A stretch of DNA of 26,061 bases from Bacillota bacterium (GTDB taxonomy: Bacteria > Bacillota > Clostridia > Lachnospirales > Lachnospiraceae): the NCBI GenBank assembly GCA_023428885.1, contig JAEYWQ010000089.1, forward strand, positions 1-26,061, read 5' to 3'. The first letter of the stretch is position 1. Each line of letters opens with the position of its first letter. Shown one piece after another: positions 7,375 to 15,852 of the stretch. Position numbers and translations under genes: made by a program. A model generated the notes under the pieces. It did no database searches and was not told where the DNA came from. It worked only from the letters and a program-made list of their open reading frames with translations.

Positions 7375-8574
7375 TTGAAAACACTAAAAGATTTATATAA
7401 AGCAGGAAATGGACCATCGAGTTCTCATACCATGGGACCAAGTGCTGCAGCTCGTCAGTTTTTAAGTGAATATAAGGAAGCAGATTCGTTTGAAGTCATT
7501 CTTTATGAGTCCTTAGCCAAGACTGGAAAAGGACATCGAACTGACCGTGCCATACAACAAGCCTTGTCTCCTTATCCGGTAAATATTATCTTTGATACCA
7601 CTACTAAGGGTCTCCCTCATCCCAATACCATGGATTTTTTTGCTTACAAACAGGGGACTGAATTAGGTCATTTAAGAGTGATAAGTGTGGGTGGAGGAGC
7701 AATTGAAATCGTCGGAAGAGAGAAAGGAAAACTTCCGGAAATCTATGATTTAAACAGTTATAACGAAATTTCAATTTACTGTAAAGCTAACAATCTTCGC
7801 CTCTGGCAGTATGTAGAAATGATTGAAGGCTCTTTCATCTGGGAGTATCTATCAGATATCTGGGCAGTGATGAAAAACTCAATTAAGGAGGGATTAACCG
7901 CTTCTGGTATCTTGCCAGGTGGTATTGGCTTAGAAAGAAAAGCGAAATTCTTATACAATCAACGCCATATGGATGAGTCTGCTCAAACCTACGAGAATCG
8001 AATCGTATGTGCCTATGCCTACGCAGTCAGCGAACAGAATGCAGATAATGGTGTTGTTGTTACCGCACCAACTTGTGGTTCTTGTGGTGTTGTCCCTGCA
8101 GTTCTCATGTACATGCAGGAAAAGAAAAACCTCTCTGATACCCAAATTCTTCACGCACTTGCGACCGGTGGGCTCATTGGTAACTTAATTAAGCATAATG
8201 CCTCCATTAGCGGAGCTGAGTGTGGTTGCCAGGCCGAAATTGGTTCTGCTTGCTGTATGGCTTCCGCTGCCCTTGCTGAACTCTTTGGGATGGATTTGGA
8301 TCAAATAGAATATGCTGCTGAAGTTGCTATGGAACATCATCTAGGACTTACCTGTGATCCGATCAATGGCATGGTTCAGATTCCATGTATTGAACGTAAT
8401 GCAGTCGCAGCAATGCGCGCTATCAATGCCGTTAGTTTAGCTAACTTCTTAGCTTCTTCACGAAAGATCTCTTTTGATATGGTTATTGCGACGATGTACC
8501 AGACTGGATTGGACATGCACAATAGATACAAAGAGACTTCCGAAGGAGGTCTCGCTAAAGCATATCGTTTATAG
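7375..8574 (+). CDS. sdaA: L-serine dehydratase, iron-sulfur type, single chain
   Basis: This enzyme converts L-serine to pyruvate and ammonia with a [4Fe-4S] cluster, feeding serine carbon into fermentation. I choose TTG at 7375 because AAAGGAGG ends 6 bases before it. The resulting 399-residue protein begins MKTLKDLYKAGNGPSSSHT, the usual family start. The ATG at 7345 has no ribosome site and probably precedes the transcription start. The beta-type domain (1-150) carries SSSHTMGP (15-22). The alpha-type domain (160-399) carries CGSCG (234-238), ECGCQAEIGSACC (282-294) and CDPINGMVQIPC (327-338), which should hold the cluster ligands. The alpha and beta parts, separate proteins in Bacillus, are fused here as in E. 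coli SdaA. It looks monocistronic and is followed by a giant hairpin. Confidence 0.93.
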   Translation: MKTLKDLYKAGNGPSSSHTMGPSAAARQFLSEYKEADSFEVILYESLAKTGKGHRTDRAIQQALSPYPVNIIFDTTTKGLPHPNTMDFFAYKQGTELGHLRVISVGGGAIEIVGREKGKLPEIYDLNSYNEISIYCKANNLRLWQYVEMIEGSFIWEYLSDIWAVMKNSIKEGLTASGILPGGIGLERKAKFLYNQRHMDESAQTYENRIVCAYAYAVSEQNADNGVVVTAPTCGSCGVVPAVLMYMQEKKNLSDTQILHALATGGLIGNLIKHNASISGAECGCQAEIGSACCMASAALAELFGMDLDQIEYAAEVAMEHHLGLTCDPINGMVQIPCIERNAVAAMRAINAVSLANFLASSRKISFDMVIATMYQTGLDMHNRYKETSEGGLAKAYRL

Positions 8575-8596
8575 CGGTGCTAAGAGTGTAGCAAAC

Positions 8597-8666
8597 TGAC
8601 ATAGGAAGTGACAAGGGGACAGGTAAGTTTGACAACTTACCTGTCCCCTTGTCACTTCCTATGTCA
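8597..8666. repeat. Perfect 33-bp inverted repeat with a 4-base loop
   Basis: Arms 8597-8629 and 8634-8666 are exact reverse complements around the loop TGAC. The arm contains AAGGGGACAGGT. It lies between two convergent genes, 22 bp after the serine dehydratase stop. No T-run follows on either strand, and the arms are far longer than a normal terminator, so a dispersed palindromic element (REP or MITE-like) is more likely. It could still stop transcription from both sides. Confidence 0.85.
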
Positions 8667-8702
8667 CCTAATCCTCCTGTCGCTTTGTTTGCTTATGAAG
8701 TT

Positions 8703-11630
8703 CTACTTAATTCTAGTATAGAACATATTTTTATGATAGAGTGCTTCAATTTCATCTGCTGTGATTGGTTTACTAAACAGATAGCCCTGAATAAAATCAC
8801 AACCTGCATCTTTAAGTTTCTCGTACTTTATCCAGTCCTCAATTCCCTCTGCTGTTATGCTAAGATTGAGACTATGAGCTAGTGAAATAATACTTGCAAT
8901 CACTTTATTATCGTCTAAGTTCAAGAACTTATCGTTAATGGATTTATCCAGTTTAATTTTATCCACTGGTAGGTAGGTAAGATAATTAATTGAGGAATAA
9001 CCTGTACCAAAATCATCCAGTGCCAATCTTACACCCAATCCTTTCAGTTGATGGAGATAACTAAGCGTGAGTTGGTTCTTCTCTAGTAAAACACTTTCTG
9101 TAATCTCAATTTCTAAACACTTTGGACTCACCTCGTACTGTTCCAATAGTGATTCAAGATATGGAATATAATCTGGATCACGAAGTTGTTTGCTTGAAAA
9201 GTTGATAGCAACTACCTTGCCTGTCAGTCCATGATTTCTCCATGCTACAATTTGCTCAATTGCCGTTTTTGTTACCCAGCGACCAAGCTCCACAATCAAG
9301 CCTGCCTCCTCTGCTACACCTATAAACACATCTGGTCGCACAACATAATTCTGAAGTCTCACCAAAGCTTCAAACCCAACAATATCTCCAGTTACCGTAT
9401 CTACCTGCGGTTGGTAAAGTAATTCAAAACCATCCTGCTTTATGGCTCTTCGTAGGATTTCCTCGATTTCACGCTTTTTACTGATGTCTTGCTTCATATC
9501 ATGATTGTAATAGATATAGTTATTCTTTTCCCCATGTTTCACCTGATACATGGCTGTATCTGCATTCATAATTAATTGATTGATATTGTTACTATCCATC
9601 GGATAGCAGGTGATTCCCATGCTGCAGTTAACATAGTTTTCTCTTCCATTCACAATAAAAGCTTCTTCAAAAGCATTCTTTACTTTTTGCGCGTACTGAT
9701 CGATATCATCCTTCGCTATTGTATTGGAGATTAAAATCAAGAATTCATCCCCGCCAAGTCGAGCCACCATCATATTATCATCTGCGATAGAAAGCAATCG
9801 CTCTGCAATCTGTTTTATGAGTTCATCTCCATACAAGTGACCCAAGGTATCATTTATACTCTTAAAGTTATCAATATCCAATAAGAACACTGCCCCGGCA
9901 TTATCAAACTTTAATTGTTCCCCTAACTGCTCCATAAAGGTCATTCTATTTGGCAAATGCGTCAAGTAATCATGTCTTGCATGGTATTCGATATACAATT
10001 CTTGTTCTTTCCTCTTTGTAATATCAAGAAGAATACCATGAAGCATGCCTACCTTATCATCTCCATCCTTAATGCCACTTCCTCGAATTAAGATCCATTT
10101 TGGATAGTTGCTAGTGTTGGCTAAGATTTCTATGTTAATCTCTGTTTTATTGCCGTTTAGATATCTAGTCGCTTCGTTCAATAATGTTTTACGATATTCT
10201 GGAGCTATAATAATATTGGCTAACTGATAAAATTCACCTTCATGCGGAACTTCACTTTGAAGAATCTGTGATAAATTTTCAGAAATCCTCACCTGCTTGC
10301 TTGATAAATCAACCTCCCAGACTGCACTATCAGTACTTTGAATTGCATTTTGATACTTACTATGTAGAATGCTAACCTCCTGGGCATGTTTTTGAATTAG
10401 TTCATTCTGTAAACGTAATTCCTCTTCGGAGGCCGTTAATTCCTCATAAATCGCCGCCAACTCTTCATTATTTTCACGAAGTTTTTTCTGAATTGCTCTT
10501 CTTTTTAGATTATCAATGATAAGTGTTATCGTCAAAAAGAGGAAGAAGGCTGACAAACTTCCTGTTATCATAATAGCATTTCGATATTTTTCAAATACAT
10601 TCTCTTTCTTATTAAGTAAGGTGGCACCATCAGGAATCAAATCCTCATCAATGTTATACTTTTTGATCAAATCATAATCAAAAAGATAATAATATGGTGT
10701 GTCTTCTCTTAGCGGAATTGAGCTAATGTCTGTTCCATTCAAAATATCTACAACCATCTGGGCAGATATTTCACCAAGCTCTACATAAGAAATCATCTTT
10801 CCACCCAATAAGCCATCACCTACTCCACCAATGGAAGCACGATACACGGGAACCTTCGTATGTTCTTTGATCAGTGCAAACTCACGATCTAAACCTATGG
10901 TTTTTCCTGTCTTATCCTGACTCATACTCAAGTAAAATAGTATCGAATCATCGGTAATGTTCTCTAACTGGGCTCCAAACTCCTCATAGCTATACATAGA
11001 TACATCAAGGTAGTCAAATTCTAAATCCTTAAAATATGCATCGGCTGCTAGAAATTGATTCAAATCACCTTTCCCAGTCAATGTACCATCAACAATTGCT
11101 ACAACTTTCTTTGCATTTGGTTGGAAACGATAAGCAATCTCTATATTTTCTATCAGTGATGTTTCCTCCACACTACCAGTCATATATGGGTTCCTACTGG
11201 CCTTTATGGCACGCTCTTTATCATTGATGCCTAAAAACACGATCGGTATCTGTGGAAATAGCTCTTCTTGATGATCCATCGCAAACTGCAATGCGTTATC
11301 ATCACCAACAATAATTGCATCATAGGGTGGTAAATTTTCGAGTTTATATTTTAAGCCATTAAAAAATAATGTATGATTCTCTTGATTGTCAAATCGTTTT
11401 GTATCCATATATTCGATGTCAAGGGCTATATCCTTCGCTTTTAACACTGATTGGATACCTGTTATTTGGTCAGGCACAGTAGCAAAACTCTCTGTATAGG
11501 AGCTTATAAATAAAACTCTATGCTTAGCATTTGCATACGCATGGGCACCAGGGTAGAATATCTGTATAAAAATACTTGCACATAGTAATGAGATCAATAT
11601 TCTCCTGTGATTACCCTGAATAGATGCCAT
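8703..11630 (-). CDS. Membrane c-di-GMP enzyme: ABC-substrate-binding sensor, PAS, GGDEF and EAL domains
   Basis: This 975-residue protein should sense an outside ligand and alter cyclic di-GMP inside the cell. It has a signal-like hydrophobic start (about 10-33), then an extracytoplasmic domain of the ABC substrate-binding (DUF534-like) fold (about 37-320). A membrane helix (about 352-373), a coiled coil (375-420) and a PAS domain (about 426-540) follow. The GGDEF domain (about 550-712) has an intact GGDEF at 626-630, but the RxxD inhibitory site normally just before it is absent. The EAL domain (about 720-965) keeps EALVR (754-758), EITES (842-846), DDFGTGYSS (872-880) and AEGIE (927-931). 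Both synthesis and breakdown thus look possible. An AGGAGG site precedes the ATG. The gene has its own promoter and seems to be a single-gene unit. Confidence 0.93.
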   Translation of the reverse strand: MASIQGNHRRILISLLCASIFIQIFYPGAHAYANAKHRVLFISSYTESFATVPDQITGIQSVLKAKDIALDIEYMDTKRFDNQENHTLFFNGLKYKLENLPPYDAIIVGDDNALQFAMDHQEELFPQIPIVFLGINDKERAIKASRNPYMTGSVEETSLIENIEIAYRFQPNAKKVVAIVDGTLTGKGDLNQFLAADAYFKDLEFDYLDVSMYSYEEFGAQLENITDDSILFYLSMSQDKTGKTIGLDREFALIKEHTKVPVYRASIGGVGDGLLGGKMISYVELGEISAQMVVDILNGTDISSIPLREDTPYYYLFDYDLIKKYNIDEDLIPDGATLLNKKENVFEKYRNAIMITGSLSAFFLFLTITLIIDNLKRRAIQKKLRENNEELAAIYEELTASEEELRLQNELIQKHAQEVSILHSKYQNAIQSTDSAVWEVDLSSKQVRISENLSQILQSEVPHEGEFYQLANIIIAPEYRKTLLNEATRYLNGNKTEINIEILANTSNYPKWILIRGSGIKDGDDKVGMLHGILLDITKRKEQELYIEYHARHDYLTHLPNRMTFMEQLGEQLKFDNAGAVFLLDIDNFKSINDTLGHLYGDELIKQIAERLLSIADDNMMVARLGGDEFLILISNTIAKDDIDQYAQKVKNAFEEAFIVNGRENYVNCSMGITCYPMDSNNINQLIMNADTAMYQVKHGEKNNYIYYNHDMKQDISKKREIEEILRRAIKQDGFELLYQPQVDTVTGDIVGFEALVRLQNYVVRPDVFIGVAEEAGLIVELGRWVTKTAIEQIVAWRNHGLTGKVVAINFSSKQLRDPDYIPYLESLLEQYEVSPKCLEIEITESVLLEKNQLTLSYLHQLKGLGVRLALDDFGTGYSSINYLTYLPVDKIKLDKSINDKFLNLDDNKVIASIISLAHSLNLSITAEGIEDWIKYEKLKDAGCDFIQGYLFSKPITADEIEALYHKNMFYTRIK

Positions 11631-11666
11631 GATAATACCTCCTTAGTAATTGATGATTATTGTCTA

Positions 11667-11696
11667 ATTATATCACATTAACATAAAAGTTTTCAA
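11667..11696 (-). promoter_or_regulatory. Promoter of the GGDEF-EAL gene
   Basis: On the minus strand TTGAAA (11696-11691) and a perfect TATAAT (11672-11667) are separated by 18 bp. TGA just before the -10 gives an extended element. It lies 37 bp before the start codon. Confidence 0.6.
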
Positions 11697-11762
11697 CGAA
11701 TTCAAAGGAATATTTGTTTCAGTTCAGACTATGAAGTCATGAGCTGTTTTACGCTGCTACTG

Positions 11763-11825
11763 TGCCAAGAGGACGGGGATGTTGTCACTCTTGTTATATG
11801 TGTCAACATCCCCGTCCTCTTGGCA
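11763..11825. repeat. 22-bp inverted repeat downstream of the chitinase gene
   Basis: Arms 11763-11784 and 11804-11825 are perfect reverse complements. After one mismatch three further pairs (CAC/GTG) extend the stem. The arm contains AGAGGACGGGGATGTTG, a G-rich core like that of the 8597-8666 hairpin. It lies 33 bp past the chitinase stop, so it may act as a terminator for the minus-strand transcript, but no T-run follows. A dispersed palindromic repeat is as likely. Confidence 0.75.
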
Positions 11826-11857
11826 TATGCTATTATTTCATTATTCAACTCTACTCT

Positions 11858-13210
11858 TTAATTCTTATTAAGTTCCTGTGACAATGCATTCAATAATACT
11901 CGGTTTGGATCCTGACTTAATTCCCAAATCATAGCTCCACCTAAGCCCTTATTTTTAATATATGCTGCTTTTTCAGCCATGGACTGCTCATCCTCATAGG
12001 TTATGAATGTTGATCCATTGAATAACCAAGGAACCTTTGCGCTACTATGAAAATACTTCTGATATCCAGTGGCATTCAGATAATTCCCAGCAATATTTGC
12101 ATAACTGATTGATTGACTACCAGAGTAAGTCTGGAATAACCCTTGATTTACATTGGATACCTGACGATAGAGATAGCCATAGAAAGGTACACCCATAATC
12201 AGTTTTTCTTTTGGAAATCCTGCCGCAAGCCATACATCGATATTGGAAGCGACACTTACCTTAGTAGCATCATAATTATATAATGGTGCATTAAAATCGG
12301 TACGTGATTCCCAGTTCCCGTGAATGTCATAAGTCATAATATTCGCATAATCTACATAATTCTTGATATTACTTAACTCAATATTATTCACATACCAAGC
12401 TCCAGCTGCCCCTGCGAAGGATAGAAGGTACTCTTTTCCGTCAATTTTTTCTTGGGCATCTAATTTTTCTCTTATCTTTTGTAATAATAAAGTGAAGTTT
12501 TTCTTATCTTCTGGTCTATGAATATTAGTGGATAAACCACCGGTAACTGGGTATTCCCAATCTAGATCTACTCCATCAAATCCGTATTTTAAGATAAAAG
12601 CAACAATACTATCTGCAAATGTTGTTCTCGAAGCATCAGTCAATGCCACATCGGAAAAGCGGCCAGACCATGACCACCCACCAATAGCAATCAATGTTTT
12701 AAGGTTTGGGTAGCTACGTTTTAAATCATTCAATTTGCTAATATTACTTGGATCAACGTCCGGATAACCAAGTGCAATCTTTAGGTCACTTCCGATATTT
12801 GCAAACGCGTAGTTAATATGTGTTAGTTTACTTGCATCAAGTTTATCTGGTGCGAAACCAGAATATACAGACCAGGCCGCATAATATCCAACTACCTTGG
12901 ATGGTTGATCTTCAGGGAGTGTAGTTGGAGTTGGTACTGGTGTTGGTGCAATGGTAGGTATTGGCGTTAATGTTGGCACTTTGGTTGGTGTTGGTGTCGG
13001 CGCTTTTTTTGATATCGGTGTCGGCGCTTTGGTTGGTGCAGGTGTGACTGTTGGTGTTGGTGCTTTTATTGCTTTCTTCTTTCCAGTTTGCTTACCCGTT
13101 GATACCTTTGCAGCTTTTGGATACATTATTCCGCTATCCCAATGCAATTCAGCTATCAATAGAAGGCAAGCTAAAGCAAATGCTATCAAGACTTTCGCTT
13201 TGAATCTCAT
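11858..13210 (-). CDS. Glycoside hydrolase family 18 chitinase-like protein with Pro/Thr linker
   Basis: This 450-residue exported enzyme should cleave chitin or related beta-1,4-N-acetylglucosamine polymers. A hydrophobic N-terminal segment (about 5-22) is a signal peptide or an uncleaved anchor. A basic stretch and a linker of repeated APTPT/KAPTP units (about 48-98) follow. The GH18 barrel fills 104-450, with VVGYYAAW (106-113), AIGGWSW (175-181), the catalytic DGVDLDWE (212-219, acid Glu219), MTYDIHG (292-298) and a C-terminal MIWE (427-430). No separate chitin-binding or cell-wall anchor domain is seen. A GGGAGG site lies 5 bases before the ATG. Other GH18 roles, such as endo-beta-N-acetylglucosaminidase or spore-peptidoglycan lysis, cannot be ruled out. 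It is transcribed from its own promoter after the surface-acylation cluster. Confidence 0.92.
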   Translation of the reverse strand: MRFKAKVLIAFALACLLLIAELHWDSGIMYPKAAKVSTGKQTGKKKAIKAPTPTVTPAPTKAPTPISKKAPTPTPTKVPTLTPIPTIAPTPVPTPTTLPEDQPSKVVGYYAAWSVYSGFAPDKLDASKLTHINYAFANIGSDLKIALGYPDVDPSNISKLNDLKRSYPNLKTLIAIGGWSWSGRFSDVALTDASRTTFADSIVAFILKYGFDGVDLDWEYPVTGGLSTNIHRPEDKKNFTLLLQKIREKLDAQEKIDGKEYLLSFAGAAGAWYVNNIELSNIKNYVDYANIMTYDIHGNWESRTDFNAPLYNYDATKVSVASNIDVWLAAGFPKEKLIMGVPFYGYLYRQVSNVNQGLFQTYSGSQSISYANIAGNYLNATGYQKYFHSSAKVPWLFNGSTFITYEDEQSMAEKAAYIKNKGLGGAMIWELSQDPNRVLLNALSQELNKN

Positions 13211-13230
13211 AGAGGCCTCCCTTCCACCTA

Positions 13231-13277
13231 GGCATACCCCCTAGCTCCAAAGGGCTTGGGATGCACTAGAGTATGCC
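13231..13277 (-). promoter_or_regulatory. Structured leader or operator before the chitinase gene
   Basis: GGCATAC (13231-13237) and GTATGCC (13271-13277) form a perfect 7-bp stem, extended inwards by CTAG on each side after a small bulge. It lies between a TATAAT at 13286-13281 (minus strand) and the GGGAGG site of the chitinase gene. Transcription would start inside the upstream arm, near 13274, which fits an operator better than a full RNA stem. It matches no riboswitch class that I recognise, including the c-di-GMP types. Confidence 0.4.
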
Positions 13278-13335
13278 CCTATTATATCTAATCCCAGGCC
13301 TGATAACATTATATAATTACTGGATAATTACACAG

Positions 13336-14433
13336 TTATTTTAACATATAACCATGATTTAAAACTTGAGTATTATAAAGAAATAGTACGTCAGAATTCT
13401 TAGTAAAATCGATATAATTCTCTAACAATTCAGTAGAAATATAGCGTAAGTCTACTAGTGTAATCTTTGCATAGCTAGTTAGCAGAAGGGGTGCTATGCT
13501 GCTTCCAAAAGAATCGCGAAATAAAATCAGTTCTTTTCCTGACTTATTCTCAGGACTCTCTATGGTAATTAGAGCTTTTGCTCCTGCTAGGAATACATCA
13601 TAGGAGTCCATCCCTCCTAACTGATTGACTTGATATAAATCGATCTGCTTCTTCTCTTCATAATCAGTCACTACTGCTTTTTCAATAAAATCACTTGTCA
13701 AGTAAACTAGTGTATCTGCTTTCAGTTCTAATGCTGACTGACCATAATATGATCCATAGAACGGCTGGTATTTGTTTATCGTGTACTCACCTTCTGAGGC
13801 CTTCTCTACATTACCCATTTCCGCCAGAATATGATCAGCTAATTTTATAATCTTTTCCTGTCTCCAGTGAAGGTCTGTCCGATAATAATCGTCTATGGTT
13901 AACTGATCGAATAAATTAATATAAGTTAACTCAATCAGGGATTCCTTCATAATTGCTTCCATTTTCTCGTAATCCAGTGCTAAGTATCCATGTTTTTTTG
14001 CAAGAAAATAATTCTTATCGGGGATAATTGCAAAACTAACATCTTTACCTTCCAGATAAGTTTTATATAACGTATTGATCTTATCAACTACATAAGACAC
14101 TGCTTTTTCATTCAGCGGATAGTCTAACTTATTGATATTTCCATCGATGATATAAATATCATTATTATCTTTTTGGCCAAACACATAGTAATTACTCATC
14201 GCTTTTATCTTGCGAAAGAAATCACGAAACGCAAACTGGTCTAAACTATAATTTTCAAATTCTTCAAATAAACTTCCATTCATCAGAGCCTCGTATGAGT
14301 AGGAAGGTCTTTGCTGTAACTTACGTCTCTCACTATTAGAATACATCTCATCTGGCAGAATCAGATTGATTAACATACCTCCAAATAAGATGAGTAGAAA
14401 GCTAACTGTCACAATAATATTCTTTACTTTCAT
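13336..14433 (-). CDS. DHHW/AlgX-like protein of a surface O-acylation system
   Basis: This 365-residue protein has one N-terminal membrane helix (about 5-27), with the rest predicted outside the membrane. It resembles the DHHW family and the SGNH-like AlgX/AlgJ acetyltransferase domain. TDLHW (186-190) stands where the D-H-H-W motif is expected, and FRDSFGSS (305-312) carries the likely catalytic serine. Members work with an MBOAT protein to move acetyl groups onto extracellular polysaccharide. Here the MBOAT gene ends 12 bp upstream, so the two are almost surely co-transcribed. The first His of the family-name motif is Leu in this copy, while the later His-Trp is kept. The polymer modified is unknown. 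Confidence 0.85.
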   Translation of the reverse strand: MKVKNIIVTVSFLLILFGGMLINLILPDEMYSNSERRKLQQRPSYSYEALMNGSLFEEFENYSLDQFAFRDFFRKIKAMSNYYVFGQKDNNDIYIIDGNINKLDYPLNEKAVSYVVDKINTLYKTYLEGKDVSFAIIPDKNYFLAKKHGYLALDYEKMEAIMKESLIELTYINLFDQLTIDDYYRTDLHWRQEKIIKLADHILAEMGNVEKASEGEYTINKYQPFYGSYYGQSALELKADTLVYLTSDFIEKAVVTDYEEKKQIDLYQVNQLGGMDSYDVFLAGAKALITIESPENKSGKELILFRDSFGSSIAPLLLTSYAKITLVDLRYISTELLENYIDFTKNSDVLFLYNTQVLNHGYMLK

Positions 14434-14445
14434 ATATCACTCCTC

Positions 14446-15849
14446 TTAAAATCGGAAATATAAAAATGGATGGAAGGACCCATCTACCAGATATCCGATT
14501 ACTAACAACATCAAGATAAGATGGGCAATAGGTTCTAGTACATTGGCTACTTTCAATCCAAAGCCATAGCTTTTTATCTTCTTAGCAAGCACATCTGCAA
14601 CTGGGGTTGAAAAAATGATAGCCAGAAGAAATAAGCCAGCATAACTTCGAAGATAATATAAGGTCTCTCCCCCAACCAAGGGTATCGTAAGTTTACCAAA
14701 CATTCCTCTTAAGTGATTGATGGCATCTGTCATTCCATCTCCTTTGAAGATAACAAAACTTATGATTAGAAGGAAGATCACATAACAATGTCTGAGGATG
14801 CTTGGTAACTTCGCAAGAAGTTTAGCTATGAACACCTTCTCAAGAAATAGAACAAGAGCGAAGAACAAGCCCCAAACAACGAAGTTCCAGCTCGCCCCAT
14901 GCCAAATCCCTGTTAGTAGCCAGACGACAAAGATATTCCTCACCCATTTTACTTTACTAACGCGATTGCCACCCATGGGAATATATACATAATCACGAAA
15001 CCAAGTTCCCAGAGACATATGCCACCTTCTCCAAAACTCAGTGATGCTTTTCGATATGAAAGGATAATTAAAGTTCTCACAAAAATGAAAACCAAACATT
15101 CTGCCCAAGCCAATTCCCATATCACTATAGGCAGAAAAATCAAAATAAATCTGTAACATGTACGCTAGAGCAAACAACCAATAAAAGAGAATCGTCTTCT
15201 CGTCAGACTGATCAAAGATCTGACCAAACTCTCCAAGTTTGTCAGCGATGAGTACCTTCTTGGATAGTCCAATTACAAAACGATGGATCCCATTTGCCAT
15301 ATTGTCAAAAGAATGAGTGCGTGACTTTAACTCCTCTTTAACAGTCGTATAACGAACAATTGGTCCAGCAACTAACTGTGGAAATAAGGCAACATAGGTT
15401 GCAAAGTCAATTAAACTCTTTTGAACCTTGGCATCCCCACGATAAACATCAATGGTATAGGACAAGATTTGAAAGGTATAGAAACTGATTCCAATTGGTA
15501 GCGCCAGGGATAATAAGGATATGTTAGCATCAAAGAGTAAGTTTAGGTTATGGAGAATAAAATCTGCGTATTTGAACAAGCCAAGCATCCCGACACTTGT
15601 TACTATCGATGATATCAAAGGCAACTTTGCATACTGCCTATTCCTTGCTCTCTCAATCCATAAACCATGAAGAAAACCTGATATGATAGATCCAATCATG
15701 AGAAAGACATATATGGGCTCCCCATAGAAATAAAAAAATAGGCTTGCTGCTAACAAGACCCAGTTTTTTTGTGGTTTTGGGACTATAAAATAAAGTCCCA
15801 AAACTATAGGTAAAAAATAAAATATAAAACTCAGATTTGAAAATAACAT
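14446..15849 (-). CDS. MBOAT-family O-acyltransferase (AlgI/DltB-like)
   Basis: This 467-residue integral membrane protein has about ten or more hydrophobic segments. The MBOAT signature regions are clear: ALPIGISFYTFQ (116-127), FPQLVAGPIVRY (156-167), IYFDFSAYSDMGIG (234-247), TEFWRRWHMSLGTWFRDYVYIP (270-291, with conserved His277) and the catalytic His317 in GIWHGASWN. It should pass an acyl group, usually acetyl, from a cytoplasmic donor across the membrane to an extracellular carrier or polymer. The DUF4358 lipoprotein gene ends 3 bp before its start and the DHHW gene follows by 12 bp, so the three form a tight operon. Its ribosome site (AAGGAC) lies inside the end of the preceding gene. 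Confidence 0.93.
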   Translation of the reverse strand: MLFSNLSFIFYFLPIVLGLYFIVPKPQKNWVLLAASLFFYFYGEPIYVFLMIGSIISGFLHGLWIERARNRQYAKLPLISSIVTSVGMLGLFKYADFILHNLNLLFDANISLLSLALPIGISFYTFQILSYTIDVYRGDAKVQKSLIDFATYVALFPQLVAGPIVRYTTVKEELKSRTHSFDNMANGIHRFVIGLSKKVLIADKLGEFGQIFDQSDEKTILFYWLFALAYMLQIYFDFSAYSDMGIGLGRMFGFHFCENFNYPFISKSITEFWRRWHMSLGTWFRDYVYIPMGGNRVSKVKWVRNIFVVWLLTGIWHGASWNFVVWGLFFALVLFLEKVFIAKLLAKLPSILRHCYVIFLLIISFVIFKGDGMTDAINHLRGMFGKLTIPLVGGETLYYLRSYAGLFLLAIIFSTPVADVLAKKIKSYGFGLKVANVLEPIAHLILMLLVIGYLVDGSFHPFLYFRF

Positions 15850-15852
15850 AGA

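Noticed and set aside
8597..8666. Standard Rho-independent terminator
   Set aside because: The 33-bp arms are much longer than usual and neither side has a T-run; termination remains possible but does not explain the length.
12951..13244. Plus-strand open frame of 97 codons rich in Gly and Val
   Set aside because: It is the antisense shadow of the Pro/Thr linker of the chitinase: the repeated proline/threonine codons lack stops on the other strand. It has no ribosome site.
13231..13277. c-di-GMP riboswitch before the chitinase gene
   Set aside because: The idea is attractive beside a c-di-GMP gene, but the conserved bases of class I or II cannot be found, and the predicted transcript starts inside the dyad.
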